Shown here one piece after another: positions 1 through 11,885 of a stretch of DNA of 64,000 bases (position 1 is its first letter; every line of letters begins with the position of its first letter). The DNA comes from Tolypeutes matacus (taxonomy: Eukaryota; Chordata; Mammalia; Cingulata; Chlamyphoridae). The DNA lies in contig JAKSZT010053764.1 of NCBI GenBank assembly GCA_026826555.1, positions 13,970,543 to 14,034,542 of the forward strand. The letters are read 5' to 3'. The translations under genes were made by a program, and so were the position numbers. The notes beneath the pieces are model-generated. The model worked only from the letters and a program-made list of their open reading frames with translations, was not told the DNA's origin and ran no database searches.

Positions 1-692
1 TTTTTATATAAGGTGTGAGATAAGAGTCCTCTTTCTTTCTTTTGGATATGGATATCCAGTTCTCCCAGCACCATTTGTTGAACAGACTGTTCTGGCCCAG
101 CTGGGTGGGCTTAACAACCTTGTCAAAAATCACTTGACTGTAGATGTGAGTGTCTACTTCTGAGGTCTTGATTTGGTTCCATTGCTCAATCTGTCAGTTT
201 TTATGCTGGTACCATGTTGTTTTTACCACAATAGCTAAGTAGTATGCTTTAAAGTCAGAAAGTGAGAGCCCTCCAACATCATTCTTTTTAAAGACATTTT
301 TGGCTATTTGGGACCCATTACCCTTCTAAATAAATTTGACAATTGTTTTTTCCATTTCTGGAAAAAAAGACTTGGGATTTTTATTGGGATAGTGTTGAAT
401 CTGTAAATCAGTCCGGGTAGAATTGACATCTTAATGATATTTAGTCTTCCAATCCATGTCCTTCCATTTATTTAAGTCTTCTTTGATTTCTTTCAGCAAT
501 GTGTTGTAGTTTTTGAATATAGGTCTTTTATGTCCTTGGTTAAGTTTATTCCTAAATATTTGATTCTTTTAGTCACTATTATAAATGAATTTTTTTTTTC
601 TGATTTCTCCTCAGATTTCACATCAGTAGTGTATAGAAAAGCTATTGATTTTTGTGTATTAATCTTGTGCCCCACCACTTTGCTGAACTCAC
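1..692 (-). mobile_element. L1 ORF2 fragment (reverse transcriptase region), inverted arm of a 5'-inverted L1
   Basis: Read on the minus strand this is the part of L1 ORF2 just upstream of and within the RT domain. The plus strand shows the familiar antisense L1 wording (CCCAGCACCATTTGTTGAA near 64-82, then GGTTCCATTGCTCAATCTGTC near 175-195) and resembles the L1 at 39.77-40.48 kb nearly base for base. The element runs off the left edge of the window, so its 5' target duplication cannot be seen. At about 692 the orientation flips and ORF2 resumes on the plus strand further downstream in the gene. This is the signature of twin-primed reverse transcription. No open frame of useful length survives. 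Confidence 0.85.
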
Positions 693-1340
693 TAGCAATT
701 GGGGAAATGCAAGTGAAAACTGCAAGGAGATATTTCACAACTAGTAGACTAGCTGCTATTAAAAAGTTGGAAAACTGTAAATGTTGGTGCAGATGTGGAG
801 AGATAGGAATGTTTATTCACTGTTGGTGGGAATGTAGAATGGTAGAGCCACTGTGGAGAACTGTTTGGCAGTTCCTAAAGAAGCTGAATATAGACTTATC
901 ATGGGTCTTGGCAATACCATTACTAGGTATATACCCAGAAGAACTGAGAGCAGAGGCACGAACAGACATCTGTACCCTGATGTTCAGAGCAGCATTATTC
1001 ATGTTAGCCAAAAGATGGAAACAACCTAGGTGTTTATTAACAGATGAATGGATAAACAAATTGTGGAGTGTACACATGATGGAATATTATGCAGCAGAAA
1101 GAAGAAATGAAGTTGTGAAGCATATGACAACATGGATGAACCTGGGGGACATTATGTTGAGTGAAGCAAGCCAGACACAAAAGAACAAATATTGTATGGT
1201 TGCTCTATTATGAACTGAATATATTATGTGAAATATAAATGTATTATGTGAAATATGAATATGGGTAGAATTGCATATGTAAGACCATTTTCCTTTGAAG
1301 CTGAACAAATGTAGGTTAATACTACAAAATGTTAAAATCA
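693..1340 (+). mobile_element. L1 ORF2 C-terminus and start of 3' UTR, direct arm of the same 5'-inverted L1
   Basis: From about 700 the plus strand encodes the last ~170 residues of L1 ORF2 without a stop until 1213. Bases 779-835 encode the cysteine-rich knuckle of ORF2 in the pattern C-x3-C-x7-H-x4-C. It is followed by the LGIYPEE, EYYAAERRNE and ASQTQK stretches typical of the mammalian ORF2 C-terminus. The open frame formally begins at 530 inside the inverted arm, so the first ~55 codons are antisense-derived and are not part of the L1 protein. After the stop, about 120 bases of AT-rich 3' UTR can be followed. What is intact here is only a C-terminal remnant without RT or endonuclease. 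Confidence 0.85.
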
Positions 1341-1500
1341 CACCAAGAAAAATACATTATACTAAGTGAAGGAGACTAGACACAGAACACTACTTTTGTA
1401 TCATTCCATTTATATAAAAAGTAAATATAAATCAATTTATAAAGATGAAATTAGATTAGTGGTTATGTAGGGCTGAGGAAGGAATGCTAAGGAATGTGGA
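1341..1500 (+). mobile_element. Older L1 3'-end fragment (L1M-like)
   Basis: The wording 'cattatactaagtgaagg', 'atcattccatttatata' and 'attagattagtggttatg' resembles the extreme 3' end of old mammalian L1 elements (end of ORF2 plus proximal 3' UTR). It repeats the ORF2 terminus already seen just upstream, so it is a second, older element. The boundaries are approximate. Confidence 0.45.
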
Positions 1501-1818
1501 AATCTTACTTCACTGTAATTGCCTAAGGCAGCAGACTAGGAGAGGCAATGCCCCGATGGCACCTATTGCATCCGTTTGAGCTACTGGTTTTTTTTTTTTT
1601 TTTTGCATCAGCAGACAAATAGCAACCCAGGGACCTACATTTGGTTATAGTGGGCACATTTTAAGTCAGTTTTAAAGCAGTACTCTAAGTTCCATCAATA
1701 TAACTATCCAGCCTCCAGTATCAATAGCATTTGGTTTCTAGGGGAATAACCAATGGATCAAATTCATTCACAATCTTATGCAGAATTGATCACAATGACT
1801 TGTTGAATAAATAGCCAT

Positions 1819-1870
1819 TTGGATGGATGGATGGATGGAAGGATGGATGGATGGATACATGGATGGGTAG
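1819..1870. repeat. (GGAT)n microsatellite
   Basis: Tandem GGAT/TGGA units with a few interruptions (ggaaggat, ggatacat, gggtagg). It creates a meaningless antisense frame rich in His-Pro-Ser-Ile. Confidence 0.9.
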
Positions 1871-1925
1871 GTGGAAGGGTGAATATGAATGGAAAGTTAC
1901 AAGGGCAAAGTCTAGAAGTTATTTT

Positions 1926-2397
1926 AAGAAGTCCTTGCACATGATGACACCAAAGCCTCCTTGTTGACAATTATGAAGTGTTCAATTATACACAATACAA
2001 ATAAAAATAATTGGTAAGCATATTCCAGGAAGGGAAACCACAGGGGTATCAAATGAAGATTTTAAATTGGATCATGATCCTCATTTCTTTCCTTTTCTTT
2101 TTTGGTGTTTTTTAAATATAATGAATCCATTGTTTTTGATTATCAAATAGATACAATAATTATTTATTTTTTTTTTTGGAAATTTATTTTTATTTTTTTT
2201 ATATATATATACATATATTTTAAGAGGTGCTTAGATTGGGCTTTTGGATAAAATATTTTCGGTAATATACTTTAGAAGCTTCAAATTGATTTTGTCTTTA
2301 AAGTGAAAAATTTTTTTATAATCCTATATAGCTTAAATAATTATTAAAATACAAATATTACAGAAGAAAAAAAAAAAAAAAAGAAGTCCTTGCACAT
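1926..2397 (+). mobile_element. Unidentified poly-A retro-insertion with 17-bp target duplications
   Basis: The 17-mer AAGAAGTCCTTGCACAT occurs at 1926-1942 and again at 2381-2397. Between them lies a 438-bp insert (1943-2380) that ends in an A run (2367-2380). Together these are diagnostic of L1-mediated insertion. The body is AT-rich, has no coding frame, and does not match the L1, SINE or L2 sequences elsewhere in this window, except that about 2169-2240 contains a poly-T, (TA)n and 'aagaggtgcttagatt' block identical in wording to the L1 3' tail at 25.14 kb. It could be the 3' UTR of an unidentified host mRNA (a processed pseudogene truncated to its UTR) carrying an L1 scrap. The host gene is not recognisable. 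Confidence 0.75.
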
Positions 2398-2399
2398 TA

Positions 2400-4270
2400 T
2401 CTTGCTGTAAAAGGCAAATTTTGGGTTTACCCTCAAATGTTAGAAACTTTCTCAGAATTGCTCTTCTGATGGAGAGCCAGAGGAACAGGAAAAATGAGTT
2501 TTATTTGGATTTAATTGGTGTTTACTTGATGACACTCTTCTAGTAAGAGGCAAGAGAGGAAGAATAAATAAGTTGACTTTGGAGTTCAAAAACATTAACT
2601 TTGAAGGAAGACATAAATGTGTCAAAAGAAAGTAAGTGGAAGACCTTACTGTATAGTAATTTACTATTGATTGCATTTGAGAATGTCAACAGGCACAACA
2701 CAAAAGGTACCCAAGGTTTCTCTTGTAAATACTTCAATGTTCCACAGAGAGACTTGAGAATCAATTAATAATAAAAAACAAGAAAGTTCAAACATTTAAT
2801 GGCTGCTTTGCAAAATAAATATATGATAAGAGTAGGTACTGAGAAACCAATGTTCTTGTCTTACCATTATATTTTACTTGTTCACTATAAATATTTAGCT
2901 TGTTTAGTCACATTTAATAACCATAAAAATGTAATTACACAGTAGTTACTAATGTCATTTTGAGATTATTTAGAGTCAGCCAAATTTATTCTACACTGTA
3001 TACAACCTAAATCACAATAGAACTTATAATTGCCCATGTTAACTGCCTTTGAAATGGAAATTAAATGCTACTATGTGACGTTTTAAGAGATTATCGTTTT
3101 TCCTATTAAGTCACTGTATAATATTTTTATTGCCATAATTTATTCTTATAGCTGGTAAGGGTATTTGTTGTCTCAGAAGACGTATAAATTTGCCGAACAT
3201 TAAGAAACACAAGACACTAACAACTGTGTGGTATTATCTCCTAAAACCATAATTTAGAGGGAGAATAAATAGAAATTTTTTATAATTTAGCAATTCCAAT
3301 ATTGCTCACAAGAGAATACTGACAGCTCAGCCTTTCCAGGAGCTCAAAGGAATCCTCCAATTTACAATAAACACCCTGGTTACCCTGCAATGAATGCTCA
3401 GGATCCAGGTGTGAATAGATTACACAGATCCAGTTTGGATGCTACTCTACCCCTTGAATGACACAGAAATTCTTTCAGGACTCAGGGTGCTATTGAAGAA
3501 GTAGCTGCTTCATGGCACCAAATAGTACTCCACTGTTTAGAATAGATTCACCAAGTGTCCCTCCAAAGTGGCAAGCCTTAGTAGCTTCAGCTAGTACATT
3601 GGAAATGGCTTGCAAATAGATTGCTAAACTCTGTGAGGGCTTGTAACCAGTCTTATATCCTTTGGTATCCTCTATGGTGTCTAGAAATATGCTGGCCTAT
3701 TACAATCACTCATCAGCTACTTAATTTGTTACACAATTGGGAAACCCCAAGACTTTATTTTTAAAAAGGGTCCCTTATAGCTAACACCAAACCACTTTAG
3801 CATTTGCGTCAAGCCACCATTAAGAAGACTTGAATTAAAAAATGGCTGTAAAATCAGGAGATCCCAAAGAAATGCTGTAGTTTTCAACAGGGAGACCCAT
3901 ATCACCAAGTGAATTCCACCAGAGGTAGTTCAGTAGAGACTCTGTTTGTAAAGATGCCTCAGGTGACATCAGTGACCAAAAATCTACTGACACTATTCTC
4001 CAGTGTTATAGCCAAAGGAGGGAGAGCAGGGCAGTGACCTGGAGAATGCACATCTCATCTATTATAAGCTCCAGCCAAATTTTTGCAGGCAAGAGCATGA
4101 GGCCAGGCTGGAATATTATATTTTTTCAAAGAATTATGGAAATCCAGATTTTTATCTGAAACCTGATCAAATGGCAATTAATTTGAATTTTTAGAAAAAT
4201 ATTAAACGAGTTACTGCAGGCAAAATGAAATACAATTCTGAATTCCATTTGGCTCATGGGTGGTCATTTA
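2400..4270. other. Non-coding stretch, nothing recognised
   Basis: AT-rich single-copy-looking sequence. Open frames are short and have no protein-like composition. No repeat family could be named with confidence and no structural RNA was seen. Confidence 0.5.
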
Positions 4271-4274
4271 GCTA

Positions 4275-4492
4275 TCTCTACTCTATTGTATCTAAGACAT
4301 CCCTTTCAGTCTAACCCAACAATCTCCCAACAGGTCTCCAAGCCTCCTATTACTCCAAATCTGTCATTTTTTACACTACTTTCTGATGTGCTCATGTCAG
4401 TCACTGGCTTAAATTTGTTACAGTGCTTCCCTGTTGTCCAAAAAAAGTCAAATTATTTGGTTAATCCCACTAGGTTCCATGTACAATCTTAA
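4275..4492 (+). mobile_element. L2 LINE 3' fragment
   Basis: Weak but ordered resemblance to the L2 consensus: 'gatgtgctcatgtcagtcac', then 'ggcttaaatttgttacagtg', 'cttccctgttgtcc' and 'aaaagtcaaatta'. This follows the order of the L2 stretch around 'atcatgtcactcccctgctt'. It is cut at about 4492 by the antisense L1 that follows. An ancient mammalian repeat, diverged. Confidence 0.6.
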
Positions 4493-4494
4493 CT

Positions 4495-5816
4495 GTTAGA
4501 TGCATATATATTTATAATTGTTACATCTTGTTGAATTGACCCCTTTATCAGTATATAATGACCGTCTTTGTCCCTTGCAACTGTTTCTGACTTAAAGTTT
4601 ATTTTATCTAATATTAATATAGCTACCCTAGGTCTCTTTTAGTTACAACTTGTGTGGTATAATTATTTTCATCCTTTCAATTTCAACCTACTTATGTGTT
4701 TGAATTTAAGGTGAGTCTCTTGTAAACATATAGTTGGGTCATGCTTTTTAACCATTCTGCTAATCTCTGCCTTTTGACTGATGAGTTTAATCCATTTATG
4801 TTTAAAGTCACTGCTGATAATGCAGGGCTTTCTTCTGCCATTTTACTATTTAGTCTTGGTAAGTCTTATGCCTTTTATGTCCCTCAATTCTTCCATTAAT
4901 ACCTACTTTCACATTTATTTGATTTTCTATATTGATTACAAATTGAGTCCCTTCTCATTTCTTTCTTAATATATTTTTCATACATTTTCCTTGTGATTAC
5001 CATGGGGTGAAAATTTAACATTCCAAATATATAACAATCATATTTTTTTTGTTACCGACTTGACTTCAATAGCATACATACACTGTTCCTGTACCCCTCG
5101 AATCCTCCCAACCCTTTTTGTGCTTGTTACGAATTTTATCTTTGTATATTTACGTCCAAAACCATAGTTTAGCATTGCTTTTTATGCATTTGCATTTTAG
5201 AACCTGTAGGAAATAAGAAATAGAGCATACCAAAGAATACAATACCACTTTACAGGCATTTATGATTGCCTATATGGTTACCTTTACCAAAGGTCTGTAT
5301 TTCTTTAGATCATGTTGAACCACTGTCTAGTGTCTTTTCCTTTCAATCTGAATAACCCTTTTTGGCATTGCTTGTAGGGAAGGTCTTGTGGTAACAAACT
5401 CCCTCAGTCTTTGTTTATATGGGAATGTCTTCATTTCTCCCTCATTTTTGAACAAAAGTCTCAACAGATATAAAATTCTTCATTGGCAGTTGTTTTCTCT
5501 CTGTACTTTATTTCACCTCTCTGCTTTCTTACCTCTATGGTTTCTTTTTGAGAAACCAGCACTTAATCTCATTGAGAACTTCTTGTGCATAACAAATTGC
5601 TTTTCTCTTGGAACTTTCAGAACTCTCTCCTTGTACTTTGTATTTGACAGTTTGATCAGTATATGGTGGGGCATATTAGTCTTCAAGTTTATCCTGTTTG
5701 GTGTTCTCTGGACTTCTTGGATGTGCATATCCATGTCTTTTCCTAGGTTTGGGAAGTTTTCTGCCATTTTTCTTTGAATATTCCTTCTGTACCATTCTCT
5801 CTATCTTTTCCTTCTT
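4495..5816 (-). mobile_element. Old L1 (L1M-like), ORF2 start and ORF1 C-terminal part
   Basis: Read on the minus strand, 4495-4990 corresponds to the ORF2 endonuclease start (antisense wording such as 'gtgagtctcttgtaaacata' and 'agtttaatccatttatgttt'). Bases 5380-5816 encode an ORF1 remnant, whose best frame (5513-5767) contains AENFPNLGKDMDMHIQEV, characteristic of L1 ORF1p. Frames are broken. The 3' part of the element is absent: the L1 is truncated at about 4495 and abuts the L2 fragment. It continues beyond an inserted LTR at 6347. Confidence 0.8.
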
Positions 5817-6346
5817 TGTTTTAGTTTGCTAAAGCCTGCCAAGACAATATACCAGAAATGAGTTGGCTTTTACAAAAGGGATTTATTAAGTTAAGAGCTT
5901 ATAGTTCTGAGACCGTGAAAGTGTCCAAATCAAGGCATCAGAAGATGCTTTCTCCCTGAGCTGCAGCTGTAGATGATCAGGCACATGGTGGCATCTACTC
6001 ATCTCTCCTCTCTCTTCTGGGGCTTGTTGCTTTCAGTTTCAGGCTGCTCCCTCTGTGGCTTTTCTCTCACATGGATTCCATTGATTTCAGCTTCTGGAAG
6101 TTTCTCCCTGTCTCTGTGTCTGTGTCTGCAGTTTTTTTTTTTTTTATTATTACTCTGTTTATAAAGGACTCCAGTAAGAGGATTAAAACCCACCTTGGAT
6201 CATGCCCTACTGAAGTGATCTAATCAAAAGGAAGATCCCTCCACTGAATCTAATCAAAAGGTCCCATCAAGGATAGATTTTTATACACAGGATGGGTTAG
6301 CTTTAAGAAACGATTTTCTGGGGTCCACAAATGACTCAAACCACCA
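5817..6346 (-). mobile_element. Solo LTR (MaLR-like, same family as 36.05 and 47.28 kb) inserted in L1 ORF1
   Basis: The block starts TGTTTTAGTTTGC and ends near ACTCAAACCACCA, interrupting the L1 ORF1 text, which resumes at 'tctgggactcccataatgtg'. It shares ordered phrases with the LTRs at 36.05-36.46 and 47.28-47.74 kb: 'gttggctt', 'tttattaa/tttattag', 'gtccaaatcaaggcatca', 'ataaaggact(c/t)cagtaag' and 'gggttagctttaagaa'. Read on the minus strand it runs TG...CA as an LTR should. An internal T run (6130-6145) and duplicated 'tctaatcaaaagg' are local slippage events. Non-coding. Confidence 0.75.
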
Positions 6347-8004
6347 TATTCTGGGACTCCCATAATGTGTTTATTGGTATGCTTGTTGGTGTCCCATAGG
6401 TCTCTTAGACTATTTTTACTCTTTATAATTCTTTTTTTCTTTCTACTCTTCAACCTGACTCATTGCAACTGTCTTGCCTTTGAGTTCACTGATTCTTTCT
6501 TCTGCCACCTCCAATCTGCTCTTGAAACCCTACTCGGAATTTTTTATTTCATTTATTATGGTCTTTAACTTCAGTAGTTCTGTTTGGTTGCTTTTTAAAA
6601 TATTTAACTCTTTATTAAGATTCTCATATTGTTCATTCATTGTTTTCATGATACCGTTTGGTTCTTTTTCTGTATTTTCCTTCACCTCCTTAAGTATATA
6701 GATTTTTTTAAAAGTCTTTGTCTACTATGTCCACAGTCTGATTTTCTTTGTTGATGCTTTCTGGATTTTATCCTCTTTCTTTGGATGGGCCATGAATTTT
6801 CTGTTGTGTTTTTGTTGTTGTTGCTGTTGTTGTTCTTGTTGTTTATCTTGTAATCTTTTGTTGCACATTGTATTCTTTTTTAATGTTTTAAAATCTTAAC
6901 TCTGGGATTTATTCCCTGAGATGTCTGTTTCTTGAGTTTGAATCCAGGTAGTGATATGACAGAGATTTTCTTGAGCATTATGAGCTAACAAAACCAATCA
7001 AACCTAAGGAAAAACACCTTTCACTGTCTTTGAAAATTGGTTTTGCATTGGCTGGGGCTTTCCCCTCAGAATTCAGTCCTTCTATCAGGGTTGTGTCCTT
7101 TCCAGGCCTTGTATTGTCCTGGACTTGGGCTTGCCAGTGGTCATAGGCATTCCCCTGTTTACAGAAATTTGAATGCCCACTCTACTTCCCAAGAGACAGA
7201 CCTTTTCTTTCTTCGTGGTGCTCCACTGCTAGACTTAAAGCAGGTAAGCCCTTGCCCCAGGCCATCCACCTCAATTGTTTCTTACACTACTTTTATTGTC
7301 TCAAGTTGTTTTTGCCTTGATGGCAAATTCTGGGAGGTGGGGCACACTAGAGAGGAGTTTACCAAGTCAGTCTTTCCTAGCTGGAAAAAAAGGGACACAC
7401 AAAGGGAGTGCTGGCCAGATCCAAAGTGCCCTGAGGGGGGATAAGTGAGGGGCCAAGAAGAGTACCAGGCTCTTCTTCCATACTCCCCAAAGCTATACTT
7501 TCTTGACTCAGCATCTGCCCAGCAAATCCAGCCCTTCAACTGTCCTCTGCAACTCTGAGGAAGTATACTGCCTTTAAGTCTCCTCACTGCCTTTGTCCAG
7601 GGTGGGTTTGAACAATGGTCACTCTCAGAGCCAGGCCTCTAGCAATATGAAGTAGCTAATCAAAAGCCATGACCAGCAATCAGACAGCATACCCCCCCAG
7701 ACACACAAACATCTTGAAGAACCAGATTTTTATGTACCTTTCTGGTACCAGCAAGAGCCCAGTGCTGCCTGCTGTGAGAGTGGACGGTAGGTGACAGCAA
7801 CCACTTCCACTGCCAGGGTAGAGCCTAATTCATTGATATTTACTGCCAATTACCAGCCTTTTCCTCCTGCTCTTCACTGGATGTCATATACTGTTCTGCT
7901 GGACTCCCGAGTTTCAAAATATTTGATTCAGACAGTTGCTGCCTGTTTAATAGTTGTTCTGGTGGAGGGGCCGATTCCTGGAGCTTCCTACTCCACCATT
8001 TCCC
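6347..8004 (-). mobile_element. Old L1 (L1M-like): ORF1 N-terminal part and 5' UTR
   Basis: Continuation of the L1 at 4495-5816. On the minus strand the element begins at about 8004 with 'aaatggtggagtaggaagct', which resembles the 5' terminus of old mammalian L1M elements. So the 5' end is preserved while the 3' half is lost. The 5' UTR is GC-richer than the surroundings and contains (GTT)n near 6808-6845. Bases 6354-6720 hold the coiled-coil part of ORF1 in broken frames. The 161-codon plus-strand frame at 7791-8276 lies in this UTR and is fortuitous. Confidence 0.7.
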
Positions 8005-8980
8005 CACAATTTACAAAATCTCTACCCGTAAATTTAAAAATTGCATCTTGCTCCATTTCCCTCAGATCAAATCCTTTGGAATTAACAAGAGCTGCTGTGG
8101 AACCTGAATTTGTCCCCACACTATTTGGACTTGAAAGTTTAATCTATGATGGGGACACACTTCTGCTGTCTATCTATCTGGCTTCTGGCCCTTTAAGACA
8201 ACCCAAATACTCATGTGCCACACACTTATCAATGGATATTGATGAGCTAGAGAAACCTACGTTACTCTACTCATGACAAGCCCCCTAGAGCCTGCTTATT
8301 TGTACCTTACCTGCTGGCTCTCTAAAACCTATCTCCACTGTACTGTGAATTCTTCACTCTGAAACTTTTACCCCATCCTGCCTCAGATCCTATGGCCTTG
8401 GTGTTGGTTCTTGGCTTGCCAGAACCTGATGGAATCAGATTTGACTTGTCTCTCTGGCTCCAATCAACTAGGTACTGCCTCTTGTTAGAACCCCGTCTTT
8501 AAAATACAATTGCCCACACAAGCCAGTGCCCTGGTCCAGGATGCCAAACTCTCTCCTGTAGGGCTGTTTTCATATGTTATTCTCCTTATTTTAGCCCAAA
8601 TTCCAGCTCATGTGCAAGAGCTCTCAAAATTCACCACAGCAACCTAGGTCATTTATTACATGATTGGAGCATCTGAGAAATAACAAAACGAGACTGAACA
8701 AGTCTTTTAGAAACTCTAAAAAAGGATAGGAAGACTTTAAATAGAGCTAAGGAAAGGTAATTGAATTATCTTACTTCCAACCTGATATAACTGTAGAAAG
8801 GTTTTAAAGAAGGGTTTCTAAACAAAGGCTCAGAGAGAACTGAAAACTGAAGATGTGCAGTGGAAAAACTCAACATGGAGGAAGCCAAGCCACAGATGTT
8901 AATACAGTCATATCAGGCCTACTTGGTGCTGTTATCCTGAGAACAAAATATTCTCCACTGAGAAAAAAAGAAATCCAAAA
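8005..8980. other. Non-coding stretch between two L1 elements
   Basis: No gene or confidently named repeat. It ends in the left copy of the 14-bp target duplication of the next element (8981-8994). Confidence 0.5.
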
Positions 8981-8994
8981 CTGTCATGCTTTCT
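8981..8994 (+). repeat. Target-site duplication, left copy
   Basis: CTGTCATGCTTTCT, repeated perfectly at 17963-17976. The two copies frame the 8968-bp L1 between them. Confidence 0.9.
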
Positions 8995-11885
8995 CTTCTT
9001 TTTTTTTTTTTCAAAGTCCTCAGAGTTTTATTTTATTTCTCTAAAAGCACAAATTTTATTTTATTTTTTCTAAAAGATACTTAGAGTACATAAAATGTTA
9101 CATAAAAAATATAAGGGATTACCATATGCCCCACTCCCCACACCTCCCCATTTTCCCCAAATTAGAACCTTCTTTCATCAGTGTGGTACATTCATTGTAA
9201 TTGATGAACACATTTTGGAGCATTGCCACTAAGGATGGACTATAGTTTACATTGTAGTTTACACTCTCTCCCACTCAATTCTTAGGTTATGGCAGGATAT
9301 ATAATGGCCTGTATCTGTCACCGCAATGTCATCCAGGTCAATTCCAAGTCCCGAAAATGCCCCAATGTTAAACTTCTTTTTCCCTCTCCCTGACTTCAGC
9401 ACCTCCAGTGGTCACTGTCTCCACATCAATGGTATAATTTCTTCCATTGCTAGAATCACAATAAGTCTATAGTAGAATACCAGTAAGTCTACTCTAGTCC
9501 ATATTTATTCCCCAATCCTGAGGACTCTGGGATGGTGATGCCCACTCCAACTCTAACTGAGAGGGGGCTTTGATCCCATATGGCTGATGGATTGGACTCT
9601 CTTGCTTGCACTTGTAGACTCTCTCAGGTCCTTGTTGTGGTGGCTGTCCAACCTCACCTCCTTGTTAATTGTCCTGGTGAGTCCATTGAACTGGAGATTA
9701 GGTGTTGCAATTCCACTGAGGCTCAGGGCCCAGCTGTCACATGGACAGCCCAAAGATTCAAGTCTCTTGGACATACACGTACCAACTTCAGCACCAAATA
9801 TAGGTTCAAATAGAAGGGACAGAAGAGGCATGTGTAGAGAAGTCACAACTGAGTCCAACTCTGTCACAATCAGGAGCATAAACTCCAAAGTAGGGCTCAA
9901 TGGCAAGGCTCCAGAGCTATCTGCCATGACCGTTGGACCTGGGTGTCTCAAGAGCCCTCAGGAGCTCCACTATTTGGGGTAGTATTTACTTTGAAATCTA
10001 TGTGATCCTGCTGAGACGTGCATCCTCTGGGATGACCTCCCAACTCACTTTGAAGTCTCTTAGCCATATAAACTCATTTGTCTTTACCTTTTTCCCCTTT
10101 TATTCAGGGTCTTTTTCCAGTTGGATTGCTAGTTCGTGCTTGGTAGTAATCCCTCAGCAGGGGTACTCATGCCCGGGAGTCATGTCCCACGCTGGGATGA
10201 AGGTAATGCATTTATATTCTGAGGCCACATTTGAGCAACATGGAGGTTCTCAAGAGGTAACTCTTAGGCACCCTACAACACTAGGCTAAGTTGCAATTTC
10301 AAGAGCAAAGGCTCATAAGCATAGTCATCAATATCAAGGGCCCATCAATGGACTATCTTTCTTCACTAGTCATTGCCCCTGTACTCAGGAATTGTTGCTG
10401 TTCCATTAGAGAATGTGGCAGAGCTCCCTATGATGGCAATTCAAAACTCTTTTGGTTATTGTATGAATCTCTACACACTGTGACAATGCCCCATGAACAA
10501 TTGAACACATTTATATATCTTATATATGCCCAGGTGAACATTCTCCCATGCATCCCCCATCACTGATACCCCTCACCAATGATCCCTCCCCTGCCACAGT
10601 TGTAACCCTTCTGTGTTCCAAAACTTCTTCAAGAATGAAGCCAAGAATATTGCCAAATACAATTTATAGGAAAATGAAATAATAATGATGGGTTTAAATA
10701 TAAGAAATAAAATACATAATAATTTAGAAAAACTAAAGCTAAATTAAAATTTAAAAATTGGGGTATTAAAAAAATGAAAAATATTTAAAAAATATTTTTT
10801 TGACGTTTTGCCCTTCATCACTGTAATATCTGTTGTCCTGTATGTACAGTGACATTTTCTTCCATTTTTTCCCCAGTGTCTTACTTTTTTTCATTTTGTC
10901 TTCAAAGAAGTTTTAGGTCACAGTAAAGTCACATAGAGAATTAAGGGGACTCCCATATACCCAACATCCTCCCCCAATTCCCCCTCCCCATATTAATAAC
11001 TTTTTTATGTTTGGATGGTACGTTTGTTATAACAGATGTACAAAAATTGAAACATGGTCAATGGTTTACATTATGGTTTACAGTACAGTTTACATTTTAG
11101 ACCATACATTTTTATAAATTTTTGCTGAAATTTAACATGACTTGTATCCAACATTACAAGATCATACAGAACACTTCCATTGTTCCCTAAATACCCCCTC
11201 TTTCATCTATTCTATTCCTTCTTCCCCTCCCTTTGGGGCCCACGGCAACGACCAGGCTTCACTCTTTGAAGGACAAGATTCATAGTTACTTGCAACAAAA
11301 TAAAGGGCTTGACACACTGAGTCTGCCCCCCCACACCATTAGAAACCACCCATGCTCTCAAGAGACACCCACCCCTCTGTCTGAGAACATATCAGGCCTC
11401 CCCAGAATGGGAGTCCAACTCCTTTCCACTCATTGTGAGGGACTCTGCCCACTGATACAACACACTATGAAAAAATGATCACTCACACATTCTCTAGAAG
11501 ACTACCCCAGGTGCACCATGTCCCAAAAGCCGCACCCCCTCCATCCAACACCCTACACCAGTAACCCTTCCTTGTCATATTGCCAAAAGGGCTTTCCCCA
11601 ACATTGTAGTTTGAACCATATACCCAGCAATCCCCAGTGTTCACCTGGTCCCTCCCCCAACCCTCCCCAGAGTTCCATGGACCGTCCAACACTCTCACCC
11701 CAACCTACCTCCCTGTCAAACTTGCACCACCCAACCCAATAGTACCACTACACCCTGGTCTTATCCCTTCACTGCACAACTACTCATTTCCACATTATCA
11801 CAGATTTGCCTATATGGGCATTGGCTCACAACCTTCTTCTCCCTTTCTATTTCCTGAAAACCTATCTTCCACACTCTAGCTCTCT
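8995..11885 (-). mobile_element. 3' UTR (about 2.9 kb) and poly-A end of the 9-kb L1
   Basis: Begins with a T run (9001-9012; poly-A in the element's sense). Bases 9050-10640 reproduce in antisense the block found in sense at 56.8-58.4 kb, including the 'gactcccggg' and 'ttcaaagagag/ctctttgaag' neighbourhoods, and match the 3' part of the inverted L1 at 33.4-34.1 kb. From 10640 to 11885 the UTR continues with an A/T-rich stretch (10650-10800) and C-rich strings on the plus strand (10965-10990, 11320-11330). No conserved frame crosses it, and frames such as 9553-9951 and 9587-9982 overlap antisense to each other. A 3' UTR several times longer than the roughly 0.5 kb of human L1 is unusual. Confidence 0.8.

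Noticed and set aside
1819..1870. Regular short repeats considered as a CRISPR-like array
   Set aside because: Simple GGAT tandem repeat without spacers; eukaryotic DNA. Other regular repeats are (TA)n, (CA)n, (CT)n and (ATTC)n.
7791..8276. 161-codon plus-strand open frame
   Set aside because: Starts in the 5' UTR of an antisense old L1 and runs past its end; no domain and no exon context.
9553..9982. Overlapping plus and minus open frames of about 130 codons
   Set aside because: Both lie in the L1 3' UTR module; they are not maintained in the other copies (33.4, 41.2 and 57-58 kb).
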